This document shows positions 33,264 to 38,893 of a stretch of 38,893 nucleotides of DNA, in pieces. The position numbers and the translations under genes are program-made. Within the stretch, counting starts at the first letter, position 1, and each line of letters starts with the position of its first letter. This DNA is from Sphingomonas bacterium (lineage in GTDB: Bacteria; Pseudomonadota; Alphaproteobacteria; Sphingomonadales; Sphingomonadaceae). The notes below the pieces were generated by a model. The model did no database searches and was not told where the DNA came from. It worked only from the letters and a program-made list of their open reading frames with translations. The stretch spans positions 1 to 38,893 of the forward strand of contig NZ_JAQGLC010000383.1 in the NCBI RefSeq assembly GCF_028293085.1. The letters are read 5' to 3'.

Positions 33264-34031
33264 CTAGCTCGCCACCCCCGCATAGATCTCCGCGCGCTTG
33301 CTTGCGCGCTCGCGGGCCTCGTTCTTCTTCATGCTTTCGACGCCCTTGGCGAAATGGCTTTCGAGCAGCTGCTTCAGCATTTTCTCGTCGCGCGCCTGGA
33401 TCGCGGCGTTGATGTCCCGGTGCTCGGCGAATGCCTCCGCCCAGCGGTCGTGATCGAGCGTGGTGACATGCCGCGCCCGCTCCGCGCGCGGCAGCAGCAG
33501 CCGCCAGGCGAGCAGCAGCGACGGGCTTTCCGAGGCCTGGACGATATGCTCGTGGATCAGGCGATTCGCCTCGAGATAGCTCAGCCGGTCCGACTTCTCG
33601 AAATAGGTCGCGAGGTCGATCTGCAGCTCGTCGAGGATCTCGATCTGCTCGGGCGACATGCGGCGGCAGGCAAGCTGACCGGCCAGGCCCTCGAGCACGC
33701 CGAGCACGGTGAAGACGTCGGCGGCCTCCGACTTGTCCGGCACGCTGACCACGACGCTGCGATTGGGCAGCAGGTCGATCAGACCTTCGGCCGCCAGGGT
33801 GCGGAATGCCTCGCGGATCGGCGTCCGCGACATGCCGAGCGTCTCGCTCAGCGCGACTTCGCGCAGGCGTTCGCCGGGCGGCAATTCGCCGGTTAAAATC
33901 ATCTTCCGAATTGTCTTCACCGCATCAAGACGAAGCCTTCCCTTGCGCGGTCCAGCACTTGCGCCATTCTTCAGCGGAGCCTTGGCGCGGGCTGTTTTGG
34001 TCTTGGTGCCAGGTTTTACAGTTCGGCTCAT
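33264..34031 (-). CDS. GntR family transcriptional regulator, FCD (FadR/UxuR-like) subgroup
   Basis: The ATG at 34031 gives 255 residues; a TTG 15 bp upstream is possible but unneeded. A basic N-terminal tail (TKTKTARAKAPLKNG) precedes the winged-helix domain (about 35-100) with the GntR signature LREVALSETLGMSRTPIREA. The all-helical FCD ligand domain follows (about 110-230), with the Asp/His metal-site pattern of these sensors (LIHEHIVQAS, EHRDINAAIQARD). Such proteins repress catabolic genes until an organic acid binds. The gene lies amid four promoter regions that share a GTATGC/GCATAC operator, a variant of the GTATAC core known for the UxuR/ExuR type, so it is the likely local repressor and probably represses itself through the sites at 34238-34277. 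Confidence 0.9.
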   Translation of the reverse strand: MSRTVKPGTKTKTARAKAPLKNGASAGPRKGRLRLDAVKTIRKMILTGELPPGERLREVALSETLGMSRTPIREAFRTLAAEGLIDLLPNRSVVVSVPDKSEAADVFTVLGVLEGLAGQLACRRMSPEQIEILDELQIDLATYFEKSDRLSYLEANRLIHEHIVQASESPSLLLAWRLLLPRAERARHVTTLDHDRWAEAFAEHRDINAAIQARDEKMLKQLLESHFAKGVESMKKNEARERASKRAEIYAGVAS

Positions 34032-34343
34032 TATCTCGGCGCCCAATGGTGATTTATGGAAGTCAACGTCGTGAGACAGCGTTTAACCTAAAGGCCGAAA
34101 AGGGACTTATCAAGCAGGGCCCCCCGGCCGACAATAGCGGTTTCGGATAGCGGCGGCGCGGCAAGCCCATCCGCCTGCCTGCACGATCTGTTCCTCTCAT
34201 TCAAGATTTGCCTCTATAATCAATATAGTGAGTAATCTTGCATGCAAAATGATAAACGTGCATCACTCTGCATGCAATCTCGTTAAAAAAAGACAGTGCT
34301 GGCTGGCGGTTCGTCCGGCTCCCGGCGGGAGAGGGGACCGGGC
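34032..34343. promoter_or_regulatory. divergent promoter region between GntR and MFS genes
   Basis: No gene is seen in these 312 bp. TTGCATGCAA (34238-34247) and TGCATGCAA (34269-34277) are exact GCATGC palindromes centred 30 bp apart, with a weaker GTGCAT between them at 20 bp from the first. A perfect TATAAT (34215-34220) stands upstream but has no good -35 at 17-18 bp. These are probably operators of the GntR regulator serving both directions. Confidence 0.5.
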
Positions 34344-35660
34344 ATGACAGGCACAAGCGGCATCGCGCGCAGCGGCAAGATACGCTGGCTGATGATCGGG
34401 TTGATCTTCCTTGTTTCGGCGGTTTCCTATCTCGACCGGACCAATATCTCGATCGCGGCGCCCGCGCTGAAGCTCGATCTGGCGATCTCCGACGTACAGA
34501 TGGGGACTATCTTCACCGCCTTCGTGCTCGGTTACGCACTCACCCAGCCCTTTGCCGGGCGCCTCGCCGACCGCTTCGGCGCCTATCCGGTGATCGCGAT
34601 CGGCATATTGTGGTGGAGCGCGCTCACCGCCGTCACCGGCCTGCTGTCGACCAGCATCTCGGGCGCCTTCGCGCTGATGGTCGGCGTCCGCCTGCTGCTC
34701 GGCATCGGCGAATCGGTGATCTATCCGGCCAGCAACCGGCTGGTCGCGAACTGGATACCGTCGCAGGAACGCGGCCTCGCCAATGGCCTGATCTTTGCGG
34801 GTGTGGGGTTCGGCGCGGGCGTCGCGCCGCCGCTGGTGACCGCGATCATGGCTGCGTACAGCTGGCGCGCCGCCTTCTGGGCCAGCGCGCTGATCGGCCT
34901 CGCGGCGCTCGTCGTCTGGCTGGTGCTGGCGCGCGAGCGGCCGGAGAAGCACCCGCTGATCAAGCCCGACGAACTCGCCTGGATCGAGGCGGAGCGCGGT
35001 GCCGGCGGCGAGATCGCCGTGCCCGGGGCCAAGGTGCTGCCCTGGGGTGCGATCTTCTCGAGCCGCGCGGTGCTGCTGCTCTCGCTCAGCTATTTCTGCT
35101 TCGGCTATGTCGCCTATATCTTCTTCACCTGGTTCTTCACCTATCTCTCGACGGTGCGCGGCCTCGATCTGAAATCGAGCGGCCTTTACGGCATGCTGCC
35201 CTTCATCGCGATGGCGGTGGCCAGCTCGGTCGGCGGCTATACCGCGGACCGGCTCGCGGCGCGCTATGGCAGGCGGGCGGGGCGCTGCTATCCGGCGGCG
35301 ATCGGCATGATGCTCGCCGGCCTGTTCGTGGCGCTCGCCACTCAGGTGGCGGACGCACGGCTGGCGGCCTGCGTGCTCGCGCTCGGCTCGGGCTCGCTCT
35401 ATTTCGCGCAAAGCTCCTTCTGGACGCTCAGCGCCGATCTCGGCCGTTCCTCGGCGGGCAGCGTCTCGGGCGTGATGAACATGGGCTGCCAGCTCGGCGG
35501 CGCCTGCGTGGCGCAGGTCACGCCGATCATCGCCGGCGCGTTCGGCTGGACCGGTTCGTTCCTCGCGGCGTCGCTCGCGGCCTTTGTCGGCGCGGCCGCC
35601 TGGATGATGATCGATCCGCACGCGACGCTGGGCGAGGACGTCGCGGCAAAGGGCAGCTGA
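34344..35660 (+). CDS. MFS transporter (anion:cation symporter-like)
   Basis: The ATG at 34344 has GAGGGG 8 nt upstream and gives 438 residues; an earlier GTG (34296) would add 16 residues with no transmembrane character. Twelve membrane segments are visible, with SAVSYLDRTNISIAAPAL in segment 1 and the loop motif GRLADRFGAYPVI, which place it with ACS-type importers of sugar acids and aromatic or other organic acids. It is a different branch from the MFS gene at 29104-30438: loop sequences and C-termini share little. It is followed 17 bp later by the secreted beta-propeller-like gene, so the two form an operon. Confidence 0.88.
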   Translation: MTGTSGIARSGKIRWLMIGLIFLVSAVSYLDRTNISIAAPALKLDLAISDVQMGTIFTAFVLGYALTQPFAGRLADRFGAYPVIAIGILWWSALTAVTGLLSTSISGAFALMVGVRLLLGIGESVIYPASNRLVANWIPSQERGLANGLIFAGVGFGAGVAPPLVTAIMAAYSWRAAFWASALIGLAALVVWLVLARERPEKHPLIKPDELAWIEAERGAGGEIAVPGAKVLPWGAIFSSRAVLLLSLSYFCFGYVAYIFFTWFFTYLSTVRGLDLKSSGLYGMLPFIAMAVASSVGGYTADRLAARYGRRAGRCYPAAIGMMLAGLFVALATQVADARLAACVLALGSGSLYFAQSSFWTLSADLGRSSAGSVSGVMNMGCQLGGACVAQVTPIIAGAFGWTGSFLAASLAAFVGAAAWMMIDPHATLGEDVAAKGS

Positions 35661-35677
35661 CGAGAGGGAGAGAGCCG

Positions 35678-36538
35678 ATGGACAAGCGGGAATTTCTGCG
35701 GGCGGGCGTCGGCCTGGGCTTGAGCCTTGGCCTGGGCGGCGTCGCTGGCGCCCAGGTCAACGACAAGGACGCGGCCCGGATCGCACGCGAGACACGCCCG
35801 CCACCCATTGTGCCGCACCGGAAAGTCAGGACGACCGATCTCTTCCTCAGCCCGGAAGGCTATCCCAACGCGATCGACGCGCAGCCCGAGGGGCTGTGGA
35901 TCGCCGAGCAGCAGACCGCCGAGGGGATCGGCGTCTCCAACGACACCTATCTGGTCGACTGGAGCGGCAGGATATTGCGCAAGGTGAAGACCGAGTCGAA
36001 GAACACCAGTGGCATGGCGTTCGGCGGTGGGCATCTCTGGATGGGCGCCAATGCCGCGCCCAACGGCATCTTCGAAACCGATCTCGACGGCCGCACCGTC
36101 AGCCACCGCCAGATTCCGCTGGCGCCGGGCGGTAATGGCGGCGGCTGCCACGGCGTCGCCTTTGCCGGCGGCAAGCTCTATCTCACCGCGCTGCGTCTCC
36201 ACGGCATCCTGCGTGTCGATCCGAAGAGCTGGACGCCCGAATTCCTTATTCCCTGTCAGGCGCCCCGGCTGCACGGCCTGGCGGTGAACGGCGGCGCGAT
36301 CTGGATCGTGACCGGCAGTTCGAACACCGACCCCGATTTCACCTCGGGGCTGGCGAAATATGATCTCGCGACGGGCCAGTTGCTGGAGACGGCCGAGTTC
36401 GTTCCGGGCAGCGCCGACCCGCACGGCCTGACCTTCCGGGACGGGGTGCTGTACAGCTGCGACGCCGGCATCCATCCCGGCTGGCCCGACCGCGCGAGCA
36501 AGTCGAGCGGTCGCATCTTCCGTATCGATTTCGCCTGA
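35678..36538 (+). CDS. secreted beta-propeller-like protein (SMP-30/NHL-like)
   Basis: The 286-residue protein starts at an ATG behind GAGAGGGAG. The N-terminus (MDKREFLRAGVGLGLSLGLGGVAGAQ) resembles a Tat or Sec leader with KR followed by EFL. The mature part has repeated short beta blades: LFLSPEGYPNAIDAQPEGLW, MAFGGGHLWMGANAAPNGIF, GVAFAGGKLYLTALRLHGIL, LAVNGGAIWIVTGSSN and LTFRDGVLYSCDAGIHPGW. This repeat pattern fits a six-bladed propeller, as in SMP-30/gluconolactonase or NHL proteins. A periplasmic lactonase or binding role would suit a locus with sugar-acid-type transporters. Catalytic metal ligands cannot be assigned with confidence. Confidence 0.75.
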   Translation: MDKREFLRAGVGLGLSLGLGGVAGAQVNDKDAARIARETRPPPIVPHRKVRTTDLFLSPEGYPNAIDAQPEGLWIAEQQTAEGIGVSNDTYLVDWSGRILRKVKTESKNTSGMAFGGGHLWMGANAAPNGIFETDLDGRTVSHRQIPLAPGGNGGGCHGVAFAGGKLYLTALRLHGILRVDPKSWTPEFLIPCQAPRLHGLAVNGGAIWIVTGSSNTDPDFTSGLAKYDLATGQLLETAEFVPGSADPHGLTFRDGVLYSCDAGIHPGWPDRASKSSGRIFRIDFA

Positions 36539-36670
36539 CAGGCCCCGGCGGCCCGGCGTTGATTCAAACCTCGCAAGATGGCGCTAGCGTCCTGTCCGAC
36601 TCGGGACGCCGTCGGGCGAGCCGTGTTGGATCTTTCTCATGGTCGTTCTCGTCGGTCGCCGGCTTTGTTG

Positions 36671-36690
36671 GATTTTTGAGCGCAAAAATC
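36671..36690. terminator. possible bidirectional terminator between convergent genes
   Basis: GATTTTTG (36671-36678) and CAAAAATC (36683-36690) form a perfect 8-bp stem with the 4-nt loop AGCG. It lies between the stop of the propeller gene and the stop of the RraA-like gene, 5 nt from the latter. The stem itself is A/T-rich and not followed by a T run, so its strength is doubtful. Confidence 0.4.
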
Positions 36691-36695
36691 GCGCT

Positions 36696-37631
36696 TCAAT
36701 GCTCGTATACGCCCTTCATCATCGCCTCGAACTCCGCGGGCGTCATCTTCATCGTCTCGGGATGCTCGCTCACCCATTTGCGGAACGCGGCGTCGATCTC
36801 GGGCGCCCAGCGGCCATCGATCTGGCCCGGCGTATAGCGCCCCTCGCGCAGCATCTGGTGGCTGAACCCGTCGCGCATCGCGATGAATTCCGCGCGCTGC
36901 ACCACTTCCTGCGCCATGATCGCGGGCACGAACACCACGCCCTCGCGCTTGGCCAGGATCAGGTCGCCCGGCAGCACGGTCGCGCGGCCGATGCGCACGG
37001 GTCCGTTGATCCGGGCCATCTCCATCTCCTTGATGAAGGACGGGTCGAAGCCCCGGACGAACGCGTTGAATCCCTCGATCTGGGATAGCCCGGCGACGTC
37101 GCGCACGCTCGCGTCGAACACCACGCCGGTCTTGGTCTTGGCGTAGATCGAATTGCCCAGATTGTCGCCGATCAGCGTGCCGTCGGCGATCTTGCCATAT
37201 CCGTCGGCGACATAGACGTCGCCCACCTGCAGCATGTCGATCGGCCAGCTGTTATGGCCGCCGACGCGCTTCTCCCTGGCCCCCTGCGCGCTGATCGCCT
37301 TACCCATATCGGGGCGCGCAGGCAGATACTGGACGGTCAGCGCGCGGCCGACGAACGGCCGGTCGGCATGGACCATCTGAAAGCCGCTATCGAACTGATT
37401 ATTATACCCCGCCTGGCGCAATATCTCCCAGGCATCCTCGGTGTTGACGTCGAGCAGCCGCTTCACCAGCGCGTCGGGCACCCTGGGGCGGCCGTCGGGG
37501 AAGCGCTCGCCCTTCCACTCCGCTGTGTAGAAACGGATTTCTTCCGGCGTCGCCTGGATCTGGGCGTGCGCCGGCGCTGTCATCGCCACGGCGGAGAAGG
37601 CCGTTGCGGCCGCCAATATCAGTTTCCTCAC
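36696..37631 (-). CDS. secreted RraA-like protein
   Basis: The GTG start at 37629-37631 has an AGGGA site. The 311-residue product begins with a Sec leader (RKLILAAATAFSAVAMTAPAHA-Q). The rest matches the RraA/2-oxo-acid aldolase fold: ADGYGKIADGTLIGDNLGNS, then VVFDASVRDVAGL, where the family motif DGxxRD reads DASVRD, keeping the substrate-binding Arg and metal-binding Asp. The C-terminal ~70 residues (APEIDAAFRKWVSEHPETMK) are an extension. Cytoplasmic members cleave 4-hydroxy-4-methyl-2-oxoglutarate or inhibit RNase E; a periplasmic member is unusual, and its substrate is not known. Its promoter carries the shared operator pair. Confidence 0.82.
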   Translation of the reverse strand: MRKLILAAATAFSAVAMTAPAHAQIQATPEEIRFYTAEWKGERFPDGRPRVPDALVKRLLDVNTEDAWEILRQAGYNNQFDSGFQMVHADRPFVGRALTVQYLPARPDMGKAISAQGAREKRVGGHNSWPIDMLQVGDVYVADGYGKIADGTLIGDNLGNSIYAKTKTGVVFDASVRDVAGLSQIEGFNAFVRGFDPSFIKEMEMARINGPVRIGRATVLPGDLILAKREGVVFVPAIMAQEVVQRAEFIAMRDGFSHQMLREGRYTPGQIDGRWAPEIDAAFRKWVSEHPETMKMTPAEFEAMMKGVYEH

Positions 37632-37756
37632 CCGCTTTTTCCCTGTTTTTACGCCCGCTCGCCGCCTTTGGCGGTCGCGCCGCGCGCCCTTTTCCGGTCT
37701 TCGCCCCGACGCCGCGGGCCGGCCGGTGCCGGCCCCGATCCGGCATCGCCAGAAAA

Positions 37757-37785
37757 TGCATACAAGGAGTCGAAAATCTATACAA
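37757..37785 (-). promoter_or_regulatory. promoter and operator pair for the RraA-like gene
   Basis: On the minus strand TTGTAT (37785-37780) is followed by 17 bp and TATGCAT (37762-37756). The operator cores lie inside both hexamers and are 20 bp apart, as in front of the FAH operon. The leader would be about 120 nt. Confidence 0.5.
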
Positions 37786-38000
37786 TATGATCGACCTACA
37801 ACTGATCGAGCGTGCTTCTGACGTGCCGATGGCTTCTTTTATCTTATAAATCCGCCGTTCTCCGGGCTCAAATTTCTTGTGTGCAAGATATCGGAATGTA
37901 TGCAATACACGCTTCAAGGGATCGCAATCGGCGAGTCGTTGGCGCGTTTCACGATGGGAGAACAGGGCGTTCGGTGCCGGAACACCACCCATGAAGTCTG

Positions 38001-38053
38001 TTGACAGGGTCTGTGAATGGGAAGATGCATGCACATAGCACTTTGTGTATGCA
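38001..38053 (+). promoter_or_regulatory. promoter and operator pair for the TonB receptor gene
   Basis: TTGACA (38001-38006), 17 bp, GATGCAT (38024-38030). The first operator palindrome (TGCATGCA, 38026-38033) covers the -10 region and the second (TGTATGCA, 38046-38053) lies 20 bp further on, the same geometry as at the ferredoxin gene. Confidence 0.55.
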
Positions 38054-38186
38054 GAATGCCGCGACAGCGAAGCGCAGGCCGGGAGATTTCTCATCGTCGT
38101 GGTGCGTAAGACGAGTGTTTATTGAAGTATTTCAATAGCTTCAGAGGTCAAAATGGCCCGGGGCAACTCAAAGGGGAGGACTATCA

Positions 38187-38893
38187 GTGGCGAAATCCTA
38201 CAGCCGCCTGTTTCTGGGCGCATCCAAGCTCATTCTTCTGACGGCAACGTCCTGGTCGGCAACGGCCTGGGCGCAGAGCACGCCGGCCCCGACGCCGGTC
38301 ACGACGACCGAGCAACTCCAGTCGACCGACCGGTCGGACGAGGATACCAGCAAGGACATCATCGTCACCGGCACCAGCATCCGCGGTGCCCCGCCCGTCG
38401 GCGGCAATCTGGTCTCGGTCGGCCGCGAGGCGATCGAGGATACCGGCGCGATCAACGTGCAGCAGATCCTCAAGACCGTGCCCGCGATCACCGGCATCGG
38501 CAGCGGCGGCGTCGGCCAGAATGCCGGCAATTCCTATTATGCGCCGACCATCCACAGTCTCGGCTCGTCGGCGTCCAACTCGACGCTCGTGCTGATCGAC
38601 GGCCACCGTATCCCGCTCGGCCACACCTCGCTGGCACTGCCCGATCCGTCGATCGTGCCGCCGATCATGCTCGAGCGCGTCGAGGTCCTCGCGGAAGGCT
38701 CGTCCGCGACCTATGGGTCGGACGCGGTCGCCGGCGTGGTCAACTTCATCACCCGCAAGCGCTATGACGGCGTCATGGGGACCGCGCAGGTGGGCTTCGG
38801 CGCCAGCTATCGCACCGTCGCCCTCGGTCTGCTCGGCGGCAAGACCTGGGATACCGGCTATGTGACGCTCGCGCTCGGTTATTCGCGCTCCAG
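38187..38893 (+). CDS. TonB-dependent outer-membrane receptor (partial, N-terminal part)
   Basis: The start is a GTG at 38187 with GGAGGA 7 nt upstream; an ATG at 38153 opens a different frame with Arg/His-rich nonsense and is rejected. The visible 235 residues show a leader (KLILLTATSWSATAWA-QS), the TonB-box-like stretch DIIVTGTSI, and the plug domain with QQILKTVPAITGIG, STLVLIDGHRIPLG, MLERVEVLAEGSSATYGSDA and VAGVVNFITRKRYDG, after which the barrel begins. It should import a large or scarce substrate through the outer membrane. The gene continues beyond the window. Its promoter shares the operator pair with the RraA, FAH and ferredoxin genes, so it is probably the uptake step of that regulon. 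Confidence 0.92.
   Translation, partial: MAKSYSRLFLGASKLILLTATSWSATAWAQSTPAPTPVTTTEQLQSTDRSDEDTSKDIIVTGTSIRGAPPVGGNLVSVGREAIEDTGAINVQQILKTVPAITGIGSGGVGQNAGNSYYAPTIHSLGSSASNSTLVLIDGHRIPLGHTSLALPDPSIVPPIMLERVEVLAEGSSATYGSDAVAGVVNFITRKRYDGVMGTAQVGFGASYRTVALGLLGGKTWDTGYVTLALGYSRS

Larger units (their letters stand above)
37632..38186. promoter_or_regulatory. divergent control region between the RraA-like gene and the TonB receptor gene
   Basis: I see no convincing gene in these 555 bp. Operator-like sites are frequent: TGCATACAA (37757-37765), TATACAA (37779-37785), TTGTGTGCAA (37877-37886), TGTATGCAA (37897-37905), TGCATGCA (38026-38033) and TGTATGCA (38046-38053). They fall into three pairs with cores 19-20 bp apart, the outer two at the promoters and one in the middle, where a looping or auxiliary site would be expected. 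Confidence 0.55.

Noticed and set aside
34610..35677. N-terminal extension of the propeller-like protein into the MFS gene
   Set aside because: It is a shifted reading of the MFS gene; the ATG at 35678 has a strong ribosome site and a leader peptide.
36671..36690. Strong intrinsic terminator
   Set aside because: The stem is short and A/T-rich with no following T run, so it is listed only as possible.
38153..38767. ATG-started frame at the TonB receptor locus
   Set aside because: The protein is Arg/His-rich nonsense; the overlapping GTG frame at 38187 has a ribosome site, leader and plug motifs.

Overview
The window looks like chromosomal DNA of a sphingomonad (Alphaproteobacteria, Sphingomonadaceae). 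The base composition is high in G+C, GTG starts are frequent, there is a TonB-dependent receptor next to MFS carriers, and the gap at 33146-33248 holds an inverted repeat (CCTGAACTTGTTTCAG / CTGAAACACGTTCAG) of a kind I recall from sphingomonad intergenic regions. No rRNA, tRNA, CRISPR array, transposase or phage gene was seen.

Region 1 (1-1041, + strand) is the tail of an unidentified gene followed by an SPFH/band-7 membrane protein. It converges with the next block and overlaps it by 39 bp.

Region 2 (1003-26938, - strand, read from high to low coordinates) is a hybrid PKS-NRPS biosynthetic locus. In transcription order it holds a JmjC/cupin-4 oxygenase, an Sfp-type phosphopantetheinyl transferase, a 100-residue hydrophobic protein, a ~5,126-residue megasynthase (KS-AT-ACP-aminotransferase, then C-A-T-E, C-A-T, C-A-T), a 1,441-residue NRPS (C-A-T-E), a serine hydrolase of the penicillin-binding-protein/class C beta-lactamase fold, and a glutamine-dependent asparagine synthase. 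The two NRPS genes overlap by 8 bp and NRPS2/hydrolase overlap by 4 bp. Specificity codes read from the A domains suggest Thr (then epimerised), an unassigned residue, Phe, and an aromatic residue (Tyr/Phe-like, then epimerised). The PKS-aminotransferase front end should supply a 3-amino acyl chain, as in iturin/mycosubtilin synthetases, but it begins directly with the KS and has no acyl-ligase loading domain. The assembly line ends in an epimerisation domain and has no thioesterase. The hydrolase translationally coupled to it is the obvious candidate for release or maturation, although it carries an apparent signal peptide.

Region 3 (26985-28939, - strand) is a three-gene set: a ferredoxin-domain protein, a Cys-containing 227-residue protein and a ~129-residue protein. 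Functions are unknown. It lies directly upstream of the biosynthetic block and may be co-transcribed with it.

Region 4 (29104-38893) looks like a catabolic/transport locus. It has a FAH-family enzyme, a secreted amidohydrolase and an MFS carrier in one operon; an FCD-type GntR regulator; a second MFS carrier with a secreted beta-propeller-like protein; a secreted RraA-like protein; and the start of a TonB-dependent receptor. Four of its promoter regions, including the one in front of region 3, share one architecture: TTGnnn, a 17-bp spacer, then (T/G)ATGCAT, overlapping GTATGC/GCATAC sites whose centres are 20 bp apart. The simplest reading is a local regulon of the GntR protein. Because region 3 carries the same promoter and points into the biosynthetic block, this regulator may also influence production of the peptide.
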